Source of the DNA: Cunninghamia lanceolata
Taxonomy: Eukaryota > Streptophyta > Pinopsida > Cupressales > Cupressaceae
Assembly: GCA_027924645.1 (NCBI GenBank)
Contig: BSBN01000829.1
Location: forward strand, 7,006,001-7,070,000
Length of the DNA: 64,000 nucleotides
Direction: 5' to 3'
Shown here: positions 22,638 to 34,400 of the stretch, piece by piece
Numbering within the stretch: the stretch's first letter is position 1
How the letters are laid out: each line of letters starts with the position of its first letter
Position numbers and translations under genes: made by a program
Notes under the pieces: generated by a model
What the model was told of the DNA's origin: nothing
Databases searched by the model: none
The model's input: only the letters and a program-made list of their open reading frames with translations

Positions 22638-25600
22638 TGTAGTGCCCCCTTTTTGTTGGCTTGTGATAGTGGTAGTTCTACATTGCTCTCTGTCAGTCGG
22701 AGACAGTTGTTAGTCGTTCATTGCATTGATACAGTTCTAAGACATTTGATTAGTAGATTATGATTTATGTTTATTTTGATCTTGATGGACTATGTTTGAC
22801 TGATATAATTAGACATGTGTTATGAGTTCATGATGGCATTACTATTATTCCAGTTATGATGTGAATTAATATTATCATGTGTCATTTGATTTGTTGGTAT
22901 TCGAATTCAGATAAAAGTTGTTATGATATTGTTTCAAGAGCAGAGACGGTGTAGTACTTCTCACTTCGAGCACCCTACTACGCCGTGATTCTCTGACTCC
23001 TTGTGTGCATTGACACATATGTATTTGATCGTATACAACCAATTGTCAAATGCAGGCTGCCACCTGATATAGTAGGTTTGAGCGAGCTCTTGCACCAATG
23101 GGTATCAGTGATGGGAGATAATGCGAGGTCTATTCCACTAGGTCGGTCATTGTCTTCTATTGTGGTCTCGAGTCGTGTTGTGATGCTTGGTCCTTGCCTT
23201 GTATGTTTGGTAATCTGTGTTTTTGAGTATAGTCGAGTTGTGTTAATAATGCTCATGTGTGGTTGGATAATACTTTAATGATTTATTATTAACTAATAAT
23301 GCTTCTATTATGTTTATTGGATAATATTTGTTTTGGTTATTGGTGCCTTAAAATAAAAATAATTAGTTATGAAGCATTTTTGTTAAATAAATAAATATAT
23401 AAATGTCCTTATGTAAATTTAGTTTATAAAAAATATATTATTCTAGAAGTTAAGTTCATAAATAATAATAACAATAGTAATAAATGTAATTGCAACCAGA
23501 GATAAATAAATAAATAATATTTGTGTTTCCATAAAAATATATTTATCTTGGTCTAGTTGTAAAATGTTAAAAATAGCAAACTGTAAGATATTGTTCATGT
23601 AGGAGTTATTACCTCTTGTGGGGGGAATTTTCTGGAAGATTTTAGGGGATTTCTTTCTCTAAATAGGGAGTTTTTGGGCGGTATTTGGGGGGGATTTCTG
23701 TCTCATAAGAATGTCAGCAGATGGAAATTTTGGGGGGAGAGAATGGTTTGTGGCTCCAACAGTTGAACCCGGCATCGAATCTTCAGGCAGTCAAGCAAGC
23801 GAAATCAAGTTCCTTTGGTTCTAATTTATGTCTCATTTTTCTATTGAAGCAAATGTTTGATTTATAATTTTTCCTATTGATTGTGATTTGCTTGAGAGGT
23901 TAGAAACCTTGTTGTTAGATCCAATTGTGTATGTTTGTATCATTGCATTTCTGAGAATCACCGATTGATGTGACTGTCTATCTCTCGCCCATTTCATCTC
24001 TATTTTTATAGTCTATTGTGGCAGCCATAACTTTCATTTTACGAACTGGGTTCCTCTAAGTTTTTTCTATATGGAGCATGACCTAGTTTTCTAAATCATA
24101 TCCAGAAAGAGTTTTGTACCCAATTTGTCATTTTTTAGATATGAATGTTTTGTGACTATCTACCTCTCAGCCATTTCGTCTCTGGTTTATCAGTCTGTTG
24201 CGTTAGCCATAACTTTAGTTTTACGAACTAGGTTTCTCTACGGCATTTACATATGGTGTACAATCTAGTTATCTAAATCATATCGAGAAATAGTCTATAC
24301 CTAGTTTGTTGTTTCGTAGGTATGAATGTTTTGGGACTGTCTACCTCTCACCGATTTCGTCTGTCTTAAAACAGTTAGTTACGTCACCAATAACTCTATA
24401 TTTTTGAATTGGGTTTCTCTAAGATTTTTCAACAAATTCATTTTGTGCATATCATATGATCATTGCTTTCCATCATATGACTCTCTTGGAGGCATTCCAT
24501 CAACCAGTCCGCATCCTTTGTCTATGCGTTCACATTTTACATTGTTGTTGGCTTCTAAAGCTTTGTCAACAAATTCATTTTCTGATAATCCTATCTTATG
24601 TATGTTAGTTAGAAATCCTATGTTTTGAGTTGAGATTGGGAAGCGGTAGTATGTTATAAAATTATATAGGTTCATAGTGTTTTGCATTAAAATGCTATTT
24701 GGTAAGATGTGAGTTGGAAATCTTGCTTATGAGAAAATATGTAGGTTTGCTATGTTTGTTTGGAATTGGTTTGATGTTAGATATAAGTTATACTTTTGGA
24801 AATTTTATGTATTTACTCATAGTGGAGGTTATTAGGAAATCATTTAGTTTTCTTTTGAAAATTGTTGTATATAGTAAATGTTGGCAAGAGACTTTACTCA
24901 GGTCTAAACCATTGAGGCTCATAGTTGTGTTAGATAATTGTGGATGGTAAATTAGATGTATATGTTAGTGGGCTTGTGAAAACTCCAGTCTATAGGAATG
25001 CATTCATTGTGTTGGGTTTTCTTGAAAAGATGATGTTAGATGTTAATTGATGGTTAATGTTGATAGAAAACTTACGTAATGTGTTATGTTAGAAATTGTT
25101 CAATGCTAGATAGAAATTTAAACTGGTAGGAAACTATTAGGGTTACAGTGCTTGATTTAAATTTTAATATTTGATATATTCTTATCTCCTTGTTAAAAAT
25201 TAAAATGGTTAGTGTATGTTGGAATCTCCGTGCCACGTAAATGTAAGAAAATATATATATCCAATAGTTATCTTCTCTATTAGAATGATTTAATTATATT
25301 AGTTCTTATAGTAATGATAGTGTTCTAATTAAGTTTTGATCATACCCTAGTGATCTAGTAAATGTTAGATGGTAGTTTATGCTTAAGCAAAATATACTTT
25401 TTGGTAAATTGTCATTTAGAAATTATGGTGTTAGATTATAAAATTGGAAGTTGGTTTTCTTAGCGAATCTGATACATATGGATAGTGTGAAATTTATATT
25501 CATTTATAGCGTTTTGATTTGTGATGATAAAATGTTAGATGGGCATCTAAGCCTATAGGAAATTGTATAGTTTTATCATGGTTGTTTTGTAATTGTAATA

Positions 25601-27660
25601 AGTATAGTGGTTGATGTGAAGTTGTAATTCGTAGAATGATTTTTGGCATGTGATCGGTCTTGTGAAATATGTTTATATAACAAGTAATTAGGAAATACTT
25701 ATGCTTTTGGGAGCGAGATGTTTAAGAAACAATGTAGAGCTTGAAGTTAAGCTTGTAAGGGTATATAAAGAGTTTAATTTAGTAGATTGAGGTAAATAGT
25801 TTATTTTTGATAGTAACTTATGCAATTTAAGATGTTTATCCTATTCTCATGAATGTGTTCATTAGAAATTGTAGGTTGGACGATGCTTGATGGAAAAGTT
25901 GTGATATTGGAAAAATATATATATTACAATTGTTTGATTATGATTGTAGTTGGTTTAACATTAAAGAAAGACCTTGCTTATTGTAAATAAGTGCTTATAG
26001 ATGTTTTAACTAGAAATGGTAAGTGGCAATCCTGAATGATAAGTTTCACTATTTAGGGTTATAATGATTTGATTATATGAGCTTGTCTTGGCTTTTGTTT
26101 ATGTAAGGATGTTCGGTTTCTGGTTCACCTTCCTTGCCTTATTAATTCCTAGAATTGTGAAGTTTTGCTATTTGTGATAACTTGATGTAAGTTGATTTCT
26201 TGATTGAATCTGGAGTCCTTTGAACCTCTTTGCTTGATCTCCTCGTTGGTCATATCTTATGTTTGTATTGGAGTATTATGTTACCTTGGGGTGGAGTTTG
26301 ATCTATGTTGGTTGTTGTGAAGTAGGAATCTTGTGTGATGTCATGGCCACTTGTTGTCAATATGGAAGTGTTGACCTTGTCTGATTATGGTTTCGTTATC
26401 TTTGGTTGTACCTCACTCCAGAGGTGAGGTGTCTTGATCTTTGGTCCAGATAGTGACATGTCAATGTAGTGAGATATCTAGATTTTTCATATCTTGTAAT
26501 GAATGGGGAATGGTCTCTTGGATACAGTACTGGGTCTTGATGGTATTGCTCCAATTTGGAAGAGATTATAAGGATTTATTGTTGTGGCCTAGAGAATGGC
26601 GTAAGTTATGGCTCAGATCTAATTTGTGACCTTTATACATGTTGTTGTGGTTTGTATGATTGATCAGAGAATGCTAAGGGAGTGGCTTTCATGGTGGGGC
26701 CGGTGCCTAGTGAGAGGCCGCCTGGACCCTATGGAAGTAGTAAGCATGTGGAAAATTTAATTACTTAATCAAGAGGGTTGGGGTATTAAAACACTTAACA
26801 AGATAAGTAAGAGACCTCACCCATGCCTTGAGTGCTCTCACAGGCGAAGGATGGGATGAGAAGGCCTGGTTGGCAAGGCTGATCGCCTTGTCTCCATGAG
26901 AGGACCTGTCAGCTCCGCATGTGTCACCCTATGGGGCCGGTGCCTAGAGAGAGGCTGCTAGGGTAACCATAGATGGGGGCCGGCTTCTGGTGGTAGATAG
27001 CCTGGGTAACCCATGCTAGGACCATGCAATGACACTCTCCTTATGAAGTTCAATTGTTTCTTATTAGTTGTGCCTCTGGAGTGATGTTTTGTCTTGTGCA
27101 GCTTTGTTGATATGGTCAGTTGTGTCAAGTCAGTTGTCATTCTATTATTTTTGGGTGTTGTTACTTTGGCTTAGTGGAATCCTCGTTGTTATCTCCTAGC
27201 TCAGAGGGGTGGACCTCAGGGTTCCACATGGTTGGATGGCAGAGCTATCCATTGGTCTTCTTGGAGATTCAGTTTGAGTCATGTACAGAGGTGTTCCAGT
27301 TCCAGATTACTTTCCACCTTTAGAGTTATTGTATACTTTCAAATGTATTCATTTGTATACCGATGTGATCGGTCTTGTAATCTTGTATTGTAACTTTGTA
27401 AATTCACTATCTTGCTAATGTAAAAGTTGATCTTACCTGTAGTAGTAGTTTAATGTATATCTCTTGTGTGGTTTTAACTTTTTATTCACTAATGCAGTTA
27501 TGTTTCCCTAGAGGAGTTAGAAGTGCACTTTTCTTTATGTTGTGTATTATGATATCTTTGGTTACTGTTATTGCATTTTCTTGCTTCAAAAAAAAATTTA
27601 TTCCTAGAATTTTTGCTTTTGTTAGCCTAACTCTCTAGGGTTGCATGACGGGGCATTACA
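22638..27660 (+). repeat. LTR copy 3 (5023 bp)
   Basis: It is collinear with LTRs 1 and 2 and ends GGCATTACA at 27660. It is followed by GTAGG, the right target duplication, and then by TIR gene sequence. It carries the subrepeats, the antisense PPR-like ORF (24687-24460) and the 61-codon plus frame (27453-27638). Confidence 0.9.
24460..24687 (-). pseudogene. PPR-like ORF antisense in LTR 3
   Basis: This is the third copy of the 75-codon frame. It differs by FVDKAL, DKGCGLVDGMPPRE and a few other residues, but has no stop or frameshift. Confidence 0.6.
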
Positions 27661-27760
27661 GTAGGGCACCCTTTTTGTTGGAGTTGAAGAGGATGTAGAT
27701 GCAGATGGCAGCAGAATTTTATCAAAAGGATTGGTAATCTCATTCATCATTGCTATGGAA
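27661..27760 (-). pseudogene. Right half (N-terminus) of the TIR gene split by the LTR array
   Basis: The minus strand reads MMNEITNPFDK, a Ser/Thr-rich stretch (SASTSSSTPTK) and RVPY, then meets the array. It is parallel to the intact neighbour, which has ANEITNAFEK, STSASTSSLTPTK and KVPYNVF. The position of the neighbour's ATG is ATA here (27756-27754), so the normal start is lost, although a Met two codons on could serve. The missing continuation lies at 9711-9663. TIR-NBS genes encode intracellular immune receptors; this copy is doubly disabled. Confidence 0.75.
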
Positions 27761-28005
27761 TTAAATTTAATTTCTATAAAAGTGGGAAGTAGCTCATAAA
27801 AATAACATCAACCTTATAAATCAAATAAAATTGACGAAATGTAATAGTAAGTATACTGAGATGAAAACTTTAAATCATTTTTCAATTTGATAATAAATCT
27901 TTCCAATCTATGTTAAAAGAGAAGAAATTCCATTGCAGAACTACTATGTTGTATTCTGAGATACAATATATCATAACATGTGCCAAAAGGAATAGAGTAT
28001 TTGAT
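27761..28005. other. Intergenic, or intron remnant of the adjacent TIR gene
   Basis: AT-rich sequence lies between the two TIR copies. If the donor at 28011 is used, this would be the start of an intron, but no NB-ARC exon follows before the next TIR copy begins. Confidence 0.4.
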
Positions 28006-28011
28006 ACTTAC
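28006..28011 (-). other. Candidate 5' splice donor of TIR exon
   Basis: On the minus strand GTAAGT follows the exon end ...AATTAGGA. In plant TIR-NBS-LRR genes the TIR domain is normally a first exon ended by such a donor at about this place. The stop TAG (28016-28014) lies two bases before the donor. Confidence 0.55.
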
Positions 28012-28013
28012 TC

Positions 28014-28547
28014 CTAATTCTTGACAATTGAGCCTTTAACATATGAAACCTTTTGCAACGCCATTTTCCAATCCTCAAGCATTTCTAAAGCATATATGGC
28101 CTTGGCTTCATGCTTGGAAAATGTTTTAGCATTTCCTTCTCCTTTACAAATCCAATGGATATCACTGGGATCAACATTGTAAAAGATAGGAATAATTTTC
28201 TTATTAGTTTTAAGTATAAAGGACAACTTGGCCAAACACCAAGTGGATTCTACATATCTGGGTGAAAGTATAGCATGAAGGAAATAAGTACTCATGACAT
28301 CTTGTATTTCAAATAGTATGGAATCGCCCAGTTTAAGCTCTGATTCATCTAAGTAAACTTGAGGTCCCATGAGTTTGAGGGTACGGTAGATAGAGGCGGC
28401 CATCATTTGCTTGGTGTTAGGGCCATGATGGTTTATGAATACATTGTAGGGCACCTTTTTTGTTGGGGTTAAAGATGATGTAGATGCAGATGTAGATGGT
28501 GGAGAGTTTTTTTCAAAGGCATTGGTAATCTCATTTGCCCTTGCCAT
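28014..28547 (-). pseudogene. TIR-domain exon of a TIR-NBS-type resistance gene, prematurely ended
   Basis: A 177-codon frame starts at ATG 28547. Residues 1-30 are a Ser/Thr-rich lead. TIR box 1 is VPYNVFINHHGPNTK (about 33-47), followed by a VYLDESELKLGD strand-helix, AILSPRYVESTWCLAKL (about 96-112) and IIPIFYNVDPSDIHW (about 122-136), then helix DWKMALQKVSYVKG near the end. TIR domains of plant receptors cleave NAD+. The catalytic Glu normally sits in WCLxEL, but this copy has WCLAKL (Glu to Lys), so enzymatic activity is unlikely. The frame ends at TAG two bases before a good splice donor, and no NB-ARC or LRR follows. It is either a degenerate exon 1 or a TIR-only product. Confidence 0.8.
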
Positions 28548-28954
28548 GAAATTAAATTGAAGAGGAACTGAAACAAATGCATGGGTAGAAAGGATAGAAG
28601 AGAATGAAAACTCTCAATAAAATAGTTCCATCATCCTAAATATGAAGTTTGAAATGCAAAACATCCCGTGGAAGATGAAAATTGTAAGCAACAACCCCTC
28701 AATGAAATGAACCCCACAAATCCCATCATTTAAAGCTGAAAAGATCCAGACATTTAATTGCCATGTAAAAGAATTGCCTAAAGTGGCCAAACTGCATGGA
28801 ATGAATCTGCACCCCACATGTCTACAAATTTGTGTTAAATCTAGGCTTGAAACTATTGGATGTAAATGCATGTAAATCCATTGAAGTAGGGAAATAATAC
28901 AAGTGTTAAAAAGTCTTCCTAGTGGAAACGAAAGGACAATGAAACCCTGAAAAA

Positions 28955-29740
28955 GACAACAACTCTCTTACGTGTGAAGTGCAGAGCATAAGAAAAAATG
29001 TATAGACTTTGGAAATGGAAGTGGATTGTTTTATAGTCTATGATATTGGGTGCCTGTTTTTGGGTCTGCAGGTGGCTTATAAGATATGAGACTACCTCAT
29101 ACTCCCATTATATAGGAGGGACCTAACTATGCTTCAAATATGAGGCATACATACCTTAACCCCTACAGGATTTGAACTTGTGACCTCTCTTTCAAGAGGG
29201 CAAGTTTTTCACCAATACGCCAACTTTGGCGTTACTAGTATTTTGATTGGCAGGGCTAACACTATCACTCTTAGTATTTAATGTCAACAACTGTCTTATG
29301 TGTGAAGTAAGAAAAAAATATATACATAGAATTTGGTGGCATTAGTATTTTCATTGGCAAGACTAACCCAGGGTTAACATTGTCTCTCTTAGTATTTAAT
29401 GTCAACAACTCTGTTACGTGTGAAGTAAGAAAAAATATATACATAGACTTTGGTGGCACTAGTATTTTAACTGGTAGGACTAACACAGGGCTAACACTAT
29501 CACTCTTAGTATTTAATGTCAACAACTATCTTATGTGTGAAGTAAGAAAAAATATATACATCGACTTTGGTGGCACTAGTATTTTCAATGGTAGGACTAA
29601 TGCAGGGCTAACACTATCACTCTTAGTATTTAATGTCAATACAATTGTCTTATTTGCAAAGTGTCAGAGCAAAAGAAAAAATATATACATAGACTTTTCT
29701 AGCACTAGTATTTTCATTGGAAGACTAATAGTATCACTCC
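28955..29740. repeat. Minisatellite of about 117-bp units
   Basis: Units share TATTTAATGTCAACAACT, a TGTGAAGTAAGAAAAAATATATACATAGAC segment (given here only as a landmark near 29415-29447) and TTTGGTGGCACTAGTATTTT. The ATG of ATGTCAAC falls at 29281, 29399, 29516 and 29633, a spacing of 118, 117 and 117. A first partial unit lies at 28955-29012, before the SINE. Because 117 is a multiple of three, a 139-codon frame (29380-29799) runs through the units; I regard it as a by-product. Confidence 0.85.
29013..29222 (-). mobile_element. tRNA-derived SINE
   Basis: This insertion of about 210 bp interrupts the first minisatellite unit and is flanked by ACTTTGG on both sides (29006-29012 and 29223-29229). 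Read on the minus strand it begins with TGGCGTATTGG (29222-29212), a good RNA polymerase III box A. After about 33 bases it has AGTTCAAATCC (29178-29168), a good box B. The rest (to 29013) is a non-tRNA body. This is the architecture of plant tRNA-derived SINEs, which are mobilised by LINE enzymes. The short 5' end before box A is missing. Confidence 0.65.
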
Positions 29741-30170
29741 CCTATAAAAGTTTTTTTGTTAGTATAAAAATATTTTTTGAGTTTTTAATTAGTAAATGAA
29801 GATGTCATGTCTACATAAAGTTGTTGCAGATAATAAAAGGTCCAGTAAAGTTCACATTAAAATATGTAAAAAAAGTCAAAAAAGAACAATAAGAATAGAT
29901 GGTGATGGAATCTCATGTTTAATCTTGATTCATCTCATATATTAAAGTTTAGTTAATTGTTTAATTGCTAGGGATATCTTTCCTACAAATTTCTTTGGTT
30001 GAAAATTACATCTATGGAATATGATAGGTAAGAAACATCCTTTTCTTACCAAAATTCCTCTTATGAAGTGTAGGATATCTCTTTCTAAGATACTTTTAAA
30101 AAAATCATAGCTAGAAAACATGTCTAAGGGCATGGTCCCATTATTTTGTCTAACAACCACTGCTCATTTT

Positions 30171-32340
30171 TTAATTTTTAAAGGAGTAATTTGTGGAGCT
30201 AGTGGTTTCGTGGATATTTTATATTTCTACTTATTTTAATCTACAACTTTTTTGGTATATAAATTTTTTTAAAAAAAATTATTAATACAGAAAATTTAGA
30301 AGATAAAATTTGGAGGAAAATGGAAAGAAAAAAGGGAAGGAATATATGCAACCACGTGGCATTTTTTTCATTATGCAATTGCTCCATAATTTCATCCCCC
30401 CTTTTTTTATAGCATATTTCCAATCCCTAAAATGTAGTTGCTCCACTATAATAGGGAAAGATTCTAAATTATTCTTTATACATACTTTAAAATTTGCATG
30501 GGACCACCTCAAATTTAAGCTAAAAATCCACTTATGTAGCCACATGGGACCATGACATAAGAAACATATTTAAATGGGTATTATCCTTTTTACTTATATT
30601 TTTTCTTGGCATCCACCAAACCTTCTCCATGCCATCAAGTATCCACAAATTCCAAGCATTAAAACCATTATATTTACTACAAATTGTATCTTCATGTGCA
30701 TGAAGATATAATTGATACATAGATAAGTATAATATAAATTGTAAGTGAAGTTGGTGTAAAAAGATTTGCTTTTATTATCGTGTAATTAAAGTTTTGAGTT
30801 GACATGATTTTCCTAGTGTGATATGAACAACTTAAGGAAGAAGCTATTTAAATAATCTTCAAGAAAGAGATAAGAATTTTTTTTAACTAATTTAATAGTA
30901 TTTAACAATAATATGTAGATAGGAAAAATTGAATGTCTTTGTTTTGTTTGCATCAATAGATATCATTCATAGTACTTTTATATTCAATGGACTTATCTAT
31001 TCAGTAACATATATGCAATGAGTACAAGGTGTTTTCCAACTTCATAGAAAAATTAAAATAAATTCTAGTAGAACCAAAAGAAATAATGGGAATCTATCAA
31101 ATAATAATTGATAAGAGCTTGGAAGGCCAAGGCCAAGAATATTTTCTTGAGATTTTCACAAATCAAGATAAGACTTCTAGATTAAGTACTTGTATATGAT
31201 TAAAGAGCCCCATCAAATGCATGTCAAAATATGTCATATTAAAATTATTAAGTGGCATGGTAGAATTTTAAAAGTAAAAGAGAACACATGGTGATGAAAT
31301 CTTCTCTTCAATCTTGACTCTATATCTACATGTTGGAGTCTAGTTAATTATGCATTTCTAATGGGATTTATTTAAATAATAACTCAATTAATGGTTAAAT
31401 GGTCAATAATAATTTTACACTTCATCCACACTAAATGTGGTAAATAGATAAAGTAATTCATATTAAAACTTACATGGTAATTTCACTTCTTAAACATAAC
31501 GTTCCATGTCCACATCATCACATGTGATGCCAATCAACGTGCTTTTGTTGAGGCATCCAAAAATACAAAGAAAAATAGTTAGTCAAATAGTTGTGCATTA
31601 ATTTGTATTTTTTGATGTGCTCATGTGGCATTACATGATTTGTTATTTTTTGTTGTGACTTCTTAAGAATTCATTTCATTAAATTGTTAGTAATAATAGT
31701 CAACACTTAGAACCTTAAAGTCAAAACTATTAATTTATCAATGTACAATTATTGGTATTTTCCCATAGTTTTCTTTATATTGGTCAAATAGTCAATAGAA
31801 ATCTTAAAACACATCCACAGTAGAAAGTGTTAAATGGAAAAGAGTGACTTAGCGTAAGGGATTAAAGTAGGTCAAACTCTCTTCTACCAAACATTAGGAC
31901 ATAAACTAAGCTTGGATTCTACCCAAGAATGAGAGCCAAACTATAGGGGTTTTACCCTTTAGTTGTATAGACAAGAGTTAACCATCCAACCAAGATCAAA
32001 AAGGCAACTAGGGCAAATGACCAAACCCTAGAAGATGAATATCTATTTATAACTAATAGTCAGAAATAGTTATCAAAAAACCAAAAGAACAATAGATATC
32101 AGGGAAAAGATCAGAACCTACAATATCAATACAGGCCAGAGCTGCAATATATGATAAAGATATGCATGAAAATGATGACGATTACCACAAGAGATAAGGT
32201 CCTAGTTGATGAAGATAACTCAAGATCTCACATCAAAAAGGGGAGTGATAGAGAAGGCTTGAAACTTCCTTCAAGACCAACTACAAACAAACTTCAATAG
32301 CATTCCACAAGTAGATAACACTCCATTCATGAAGAACACT
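30171..32340. other. AT-rich intergenic sequence, no gene seen
   Basis: There are only short random frames and poly-T/poly-A runs. I recognise no coding, RNA or mobile-element signature here. Confidence 0.5.
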
Positions 32341-34400
32341 TTAGCATATGAGAGCAAACTTGCAATTATCCAATCTAGCATCTAATTCCTCTTGATGTAA
32401 AATGAATTGTAAAACTCCTTTATATATGGAATCCTGCTCTCTTACAACAAATAAAAATAAACAAGGTCTACAAGAATTAACTAAAGAAGTGTCCCAAGCC
32501 GACACTATAAAAGAGGGGCTAAAGGTCTTAACTGGCACCAGGGTGCTCGGGTGCCCTGGGCTTTTAGCCCATAAACTCTGGGGAGTCCCAAATGCCATGG
32601 GCTTAGTCTAGTCCTAAGTTAATTTTATTGGTTTTATTCTTTGAGATCAAGATTTTATCATTTTAATGCTCATAAAGGTGTTAAAATAGGTCTTGATTAA
32701 CAAATGCAACATTTAGGGTCCAACAAGGTGCTAAACTAGGTGTAAAATGCTAGTGTACACATTTTACTCTATAACATTTAGCCCCCACTTTAGCGTGGGT
32801 ATAAAATTACATTCAAACTCACACTAAAGGATGGAAAAGACAAATTTCAAATATGCAAACATAGAAGCTTGAAGAATTTTGCCAAGTTGTGGACTATAGG
32901 TAGCCCTTAAGCTTAGGATTTTAAGGTCAAGAACACATAACAAAAAGGTTTTCAAACATGCAAGACATTTTAACATAATTCACACACATGTGGAGTACTA
33001 AAAGCATACATAAGAATATACATGAAAGACATGCCATACACAATGCATACATGCTTGACACGAAGCAGACATAAAGCACAAGGCATACACATAAGACACA
33101 AAACATATATGTAAAATACAAAGCATGCATAGAAAATGCATGAAAAACATGATGAAGGCACACAAAACACATGGAATCATTAAGGAATACAAAACATTTA
33201 AACAAACACACATAGAAATAAACACATAAGGCACATGACTCTGATGCTAGCTTGCTTTGTCTCTAGGGTTCATGTGAAAATAAGTGACATTGTGGATCAC
33301 ACAATAGTAAGGATAGCCAAATTGCTAGGTGACCACGACAAACCACATGAATCACATGGGTTATTCAACTTCATTGCACTAGGTGGCTCATGGACCAAAA
33401 GGAAGCATTACAGGCTAGTGAGGACAGCTAAATCACTAGGTGAGTTCCATGCCAATAAATAAGTATGTAACCAAAAAGAGAGCATAGCATGATGTATGCC
33501 GCCACCTTAAAGTGATTGCTAACTGAAAGAACCAAGAATGCATAAGCTATTACTGATTACCGAATTTGAAGTAGTTGATTAGGAAAATAAGTGAATACAT
33601 ATAGGAGAGGCAAGGTAGTTATTAATTGAGAGAAAGACTCCACAACTAAGAGTTGTCATCAATTTTCCTCCCTACAAACTAGCATGAGTGGCTAGTTAGT
33701 AGGCAATTTGATGACACCTATCCTAACTGCCCAACAACCTTGACACCTCAATAAGGCATGTGTCAATTTTGTGTAAGGGAACACCTAAGTAGGCTTATGC
33801 CTAAGTGTACAATATATATGAAATATATATAAACTAACACCCCCATTAAGCATAGCTTAGGTGGGCACAAATGAAATGGGTCCCGACTACAAAGCCTGGT
33901 GAGGTACCCATGTACAATGTATATGAAATTGGGTCCCAACAACTAGGCCTGATGAGGTACCCAAATACAATGCAATCTCTCAAAAATGGAGAAAGGTAGA
34001 AAACCTAGAGGAAAAAAACTACCCTCCAAAAGAGAGATAAGAACTAGAAGACACCCCCTTGAAGAGGATGGGTAAAAGCATGAAATTGAGTTTTCTCATG
34101 GAAGTTTTGGACTTAGCCAAAAACTTGAAATCAAGTAAAACAAAACAGGATCCCATTATGGATTGGGTTCCCAAGCCTAAATTCAAAATGAGATCCCATT
34201 CTGTAGTGGGATCCCAAGCCTAGGATCATGAAATAGGATCTCGTTTTATAAAACGGGATCCCATTTCTTAAAAGTATTTAATTTTTTAAAAATGGCCTGC
34301 AAGCTCATTTTCACTAGTGACCAGAGGAATACCAAAAATGGGAAATTGAGTTTGAGAGTGACATTTCTATCCATCCAAAAGTCTAGGTGAGTTATTTTTT
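32341..34400. repeat. Unassigned, repeat-like sequence with TATA-like words
   Basis: No protein domain is found. Plus-strand CTATAAAAG (32506-32514) and minus-strand CATATATAAAGG (near 32430) look like TATA boxes. A purine-biased stretch (32960-33230) is built from short ACATAAGGCA/CATACA variants and is open in all minus frames for that reason. Two near-identical units of about 65 bp (33870-33975) share GGGTCCC, GCCTG-TGAGGTACCCA and ACAATG. At 34150-34265 the phrases GGATCCCATT and GGGATCCCA recur four to five times. It may be part of an unrecognised LTR element. Confidence 0.35.

Larger units (their letters stand above)
9712..27660. mobile_element. Giant-LTR non-autonomous retrotransposon array: LTR-int-LTR-int-LTR
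   Basis: Three copies of a roughly 5.0-kb LTR (starting TGTAGTGCC, ending GGCATTACA) are separated by two roughly 1.4-kb internal regions. Each internal region begins with a tRNA-Met type primer-binding site and ends with a G-rich polypurine tract, so these are true LTR-retrotransposon units read left to right. No gag or pol motif is present, so the element must depend on proteins from another element. The array sits in a TIR gene with a 5-bp target duplication (GTATA/GTAGG). The tandem form is most simply explained by unequal recombination between LTRs. Size class: LTRs much longer than the internal part, resembling LARD-type elements but more extreme. Confidence 0.9.
28785..30170. repeat. 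Segmental duplication, copy A (partner at 56370-57030)
   Basis: Long stretches match 56370-57030 in the same order, such as AAATCTAGGCTTGAAACTATTGGA, the minisatellite unit, the GAAGATG-C-TGTCTACATA phrase and the CATCCTTTTCTTACCAAA phrase. Copy A is about twice as long because of minisatellite expansion and a SINE insertion. The minus frame at 28871-28614 next to the start may be a faded PPR lead-in (QIHSMQFG-type wording in another frame), but this is weak. Confidence 0.75.

Noticed and set aside
28955..29740. A CRISPR-like array
   Set aside because: The repeats are contiguous 117-bp units without distinct spacers, in plant DNA.
29380..29799. A 139-codon frame with 39-residue repeats
   Set aside because: It is a direct consequence of a 117-bp minisatellite whose length is a multiple of three. 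There is no protein signature, and the second genomic copy has only one unit.
32927..33234. Three overlapping minus-strand frames rich in Cys, Met and Leu
   Set aside because: All three frames are open at once because the DNA is a low-complexity run of ACATA/GCATA words. This is not gene-like.
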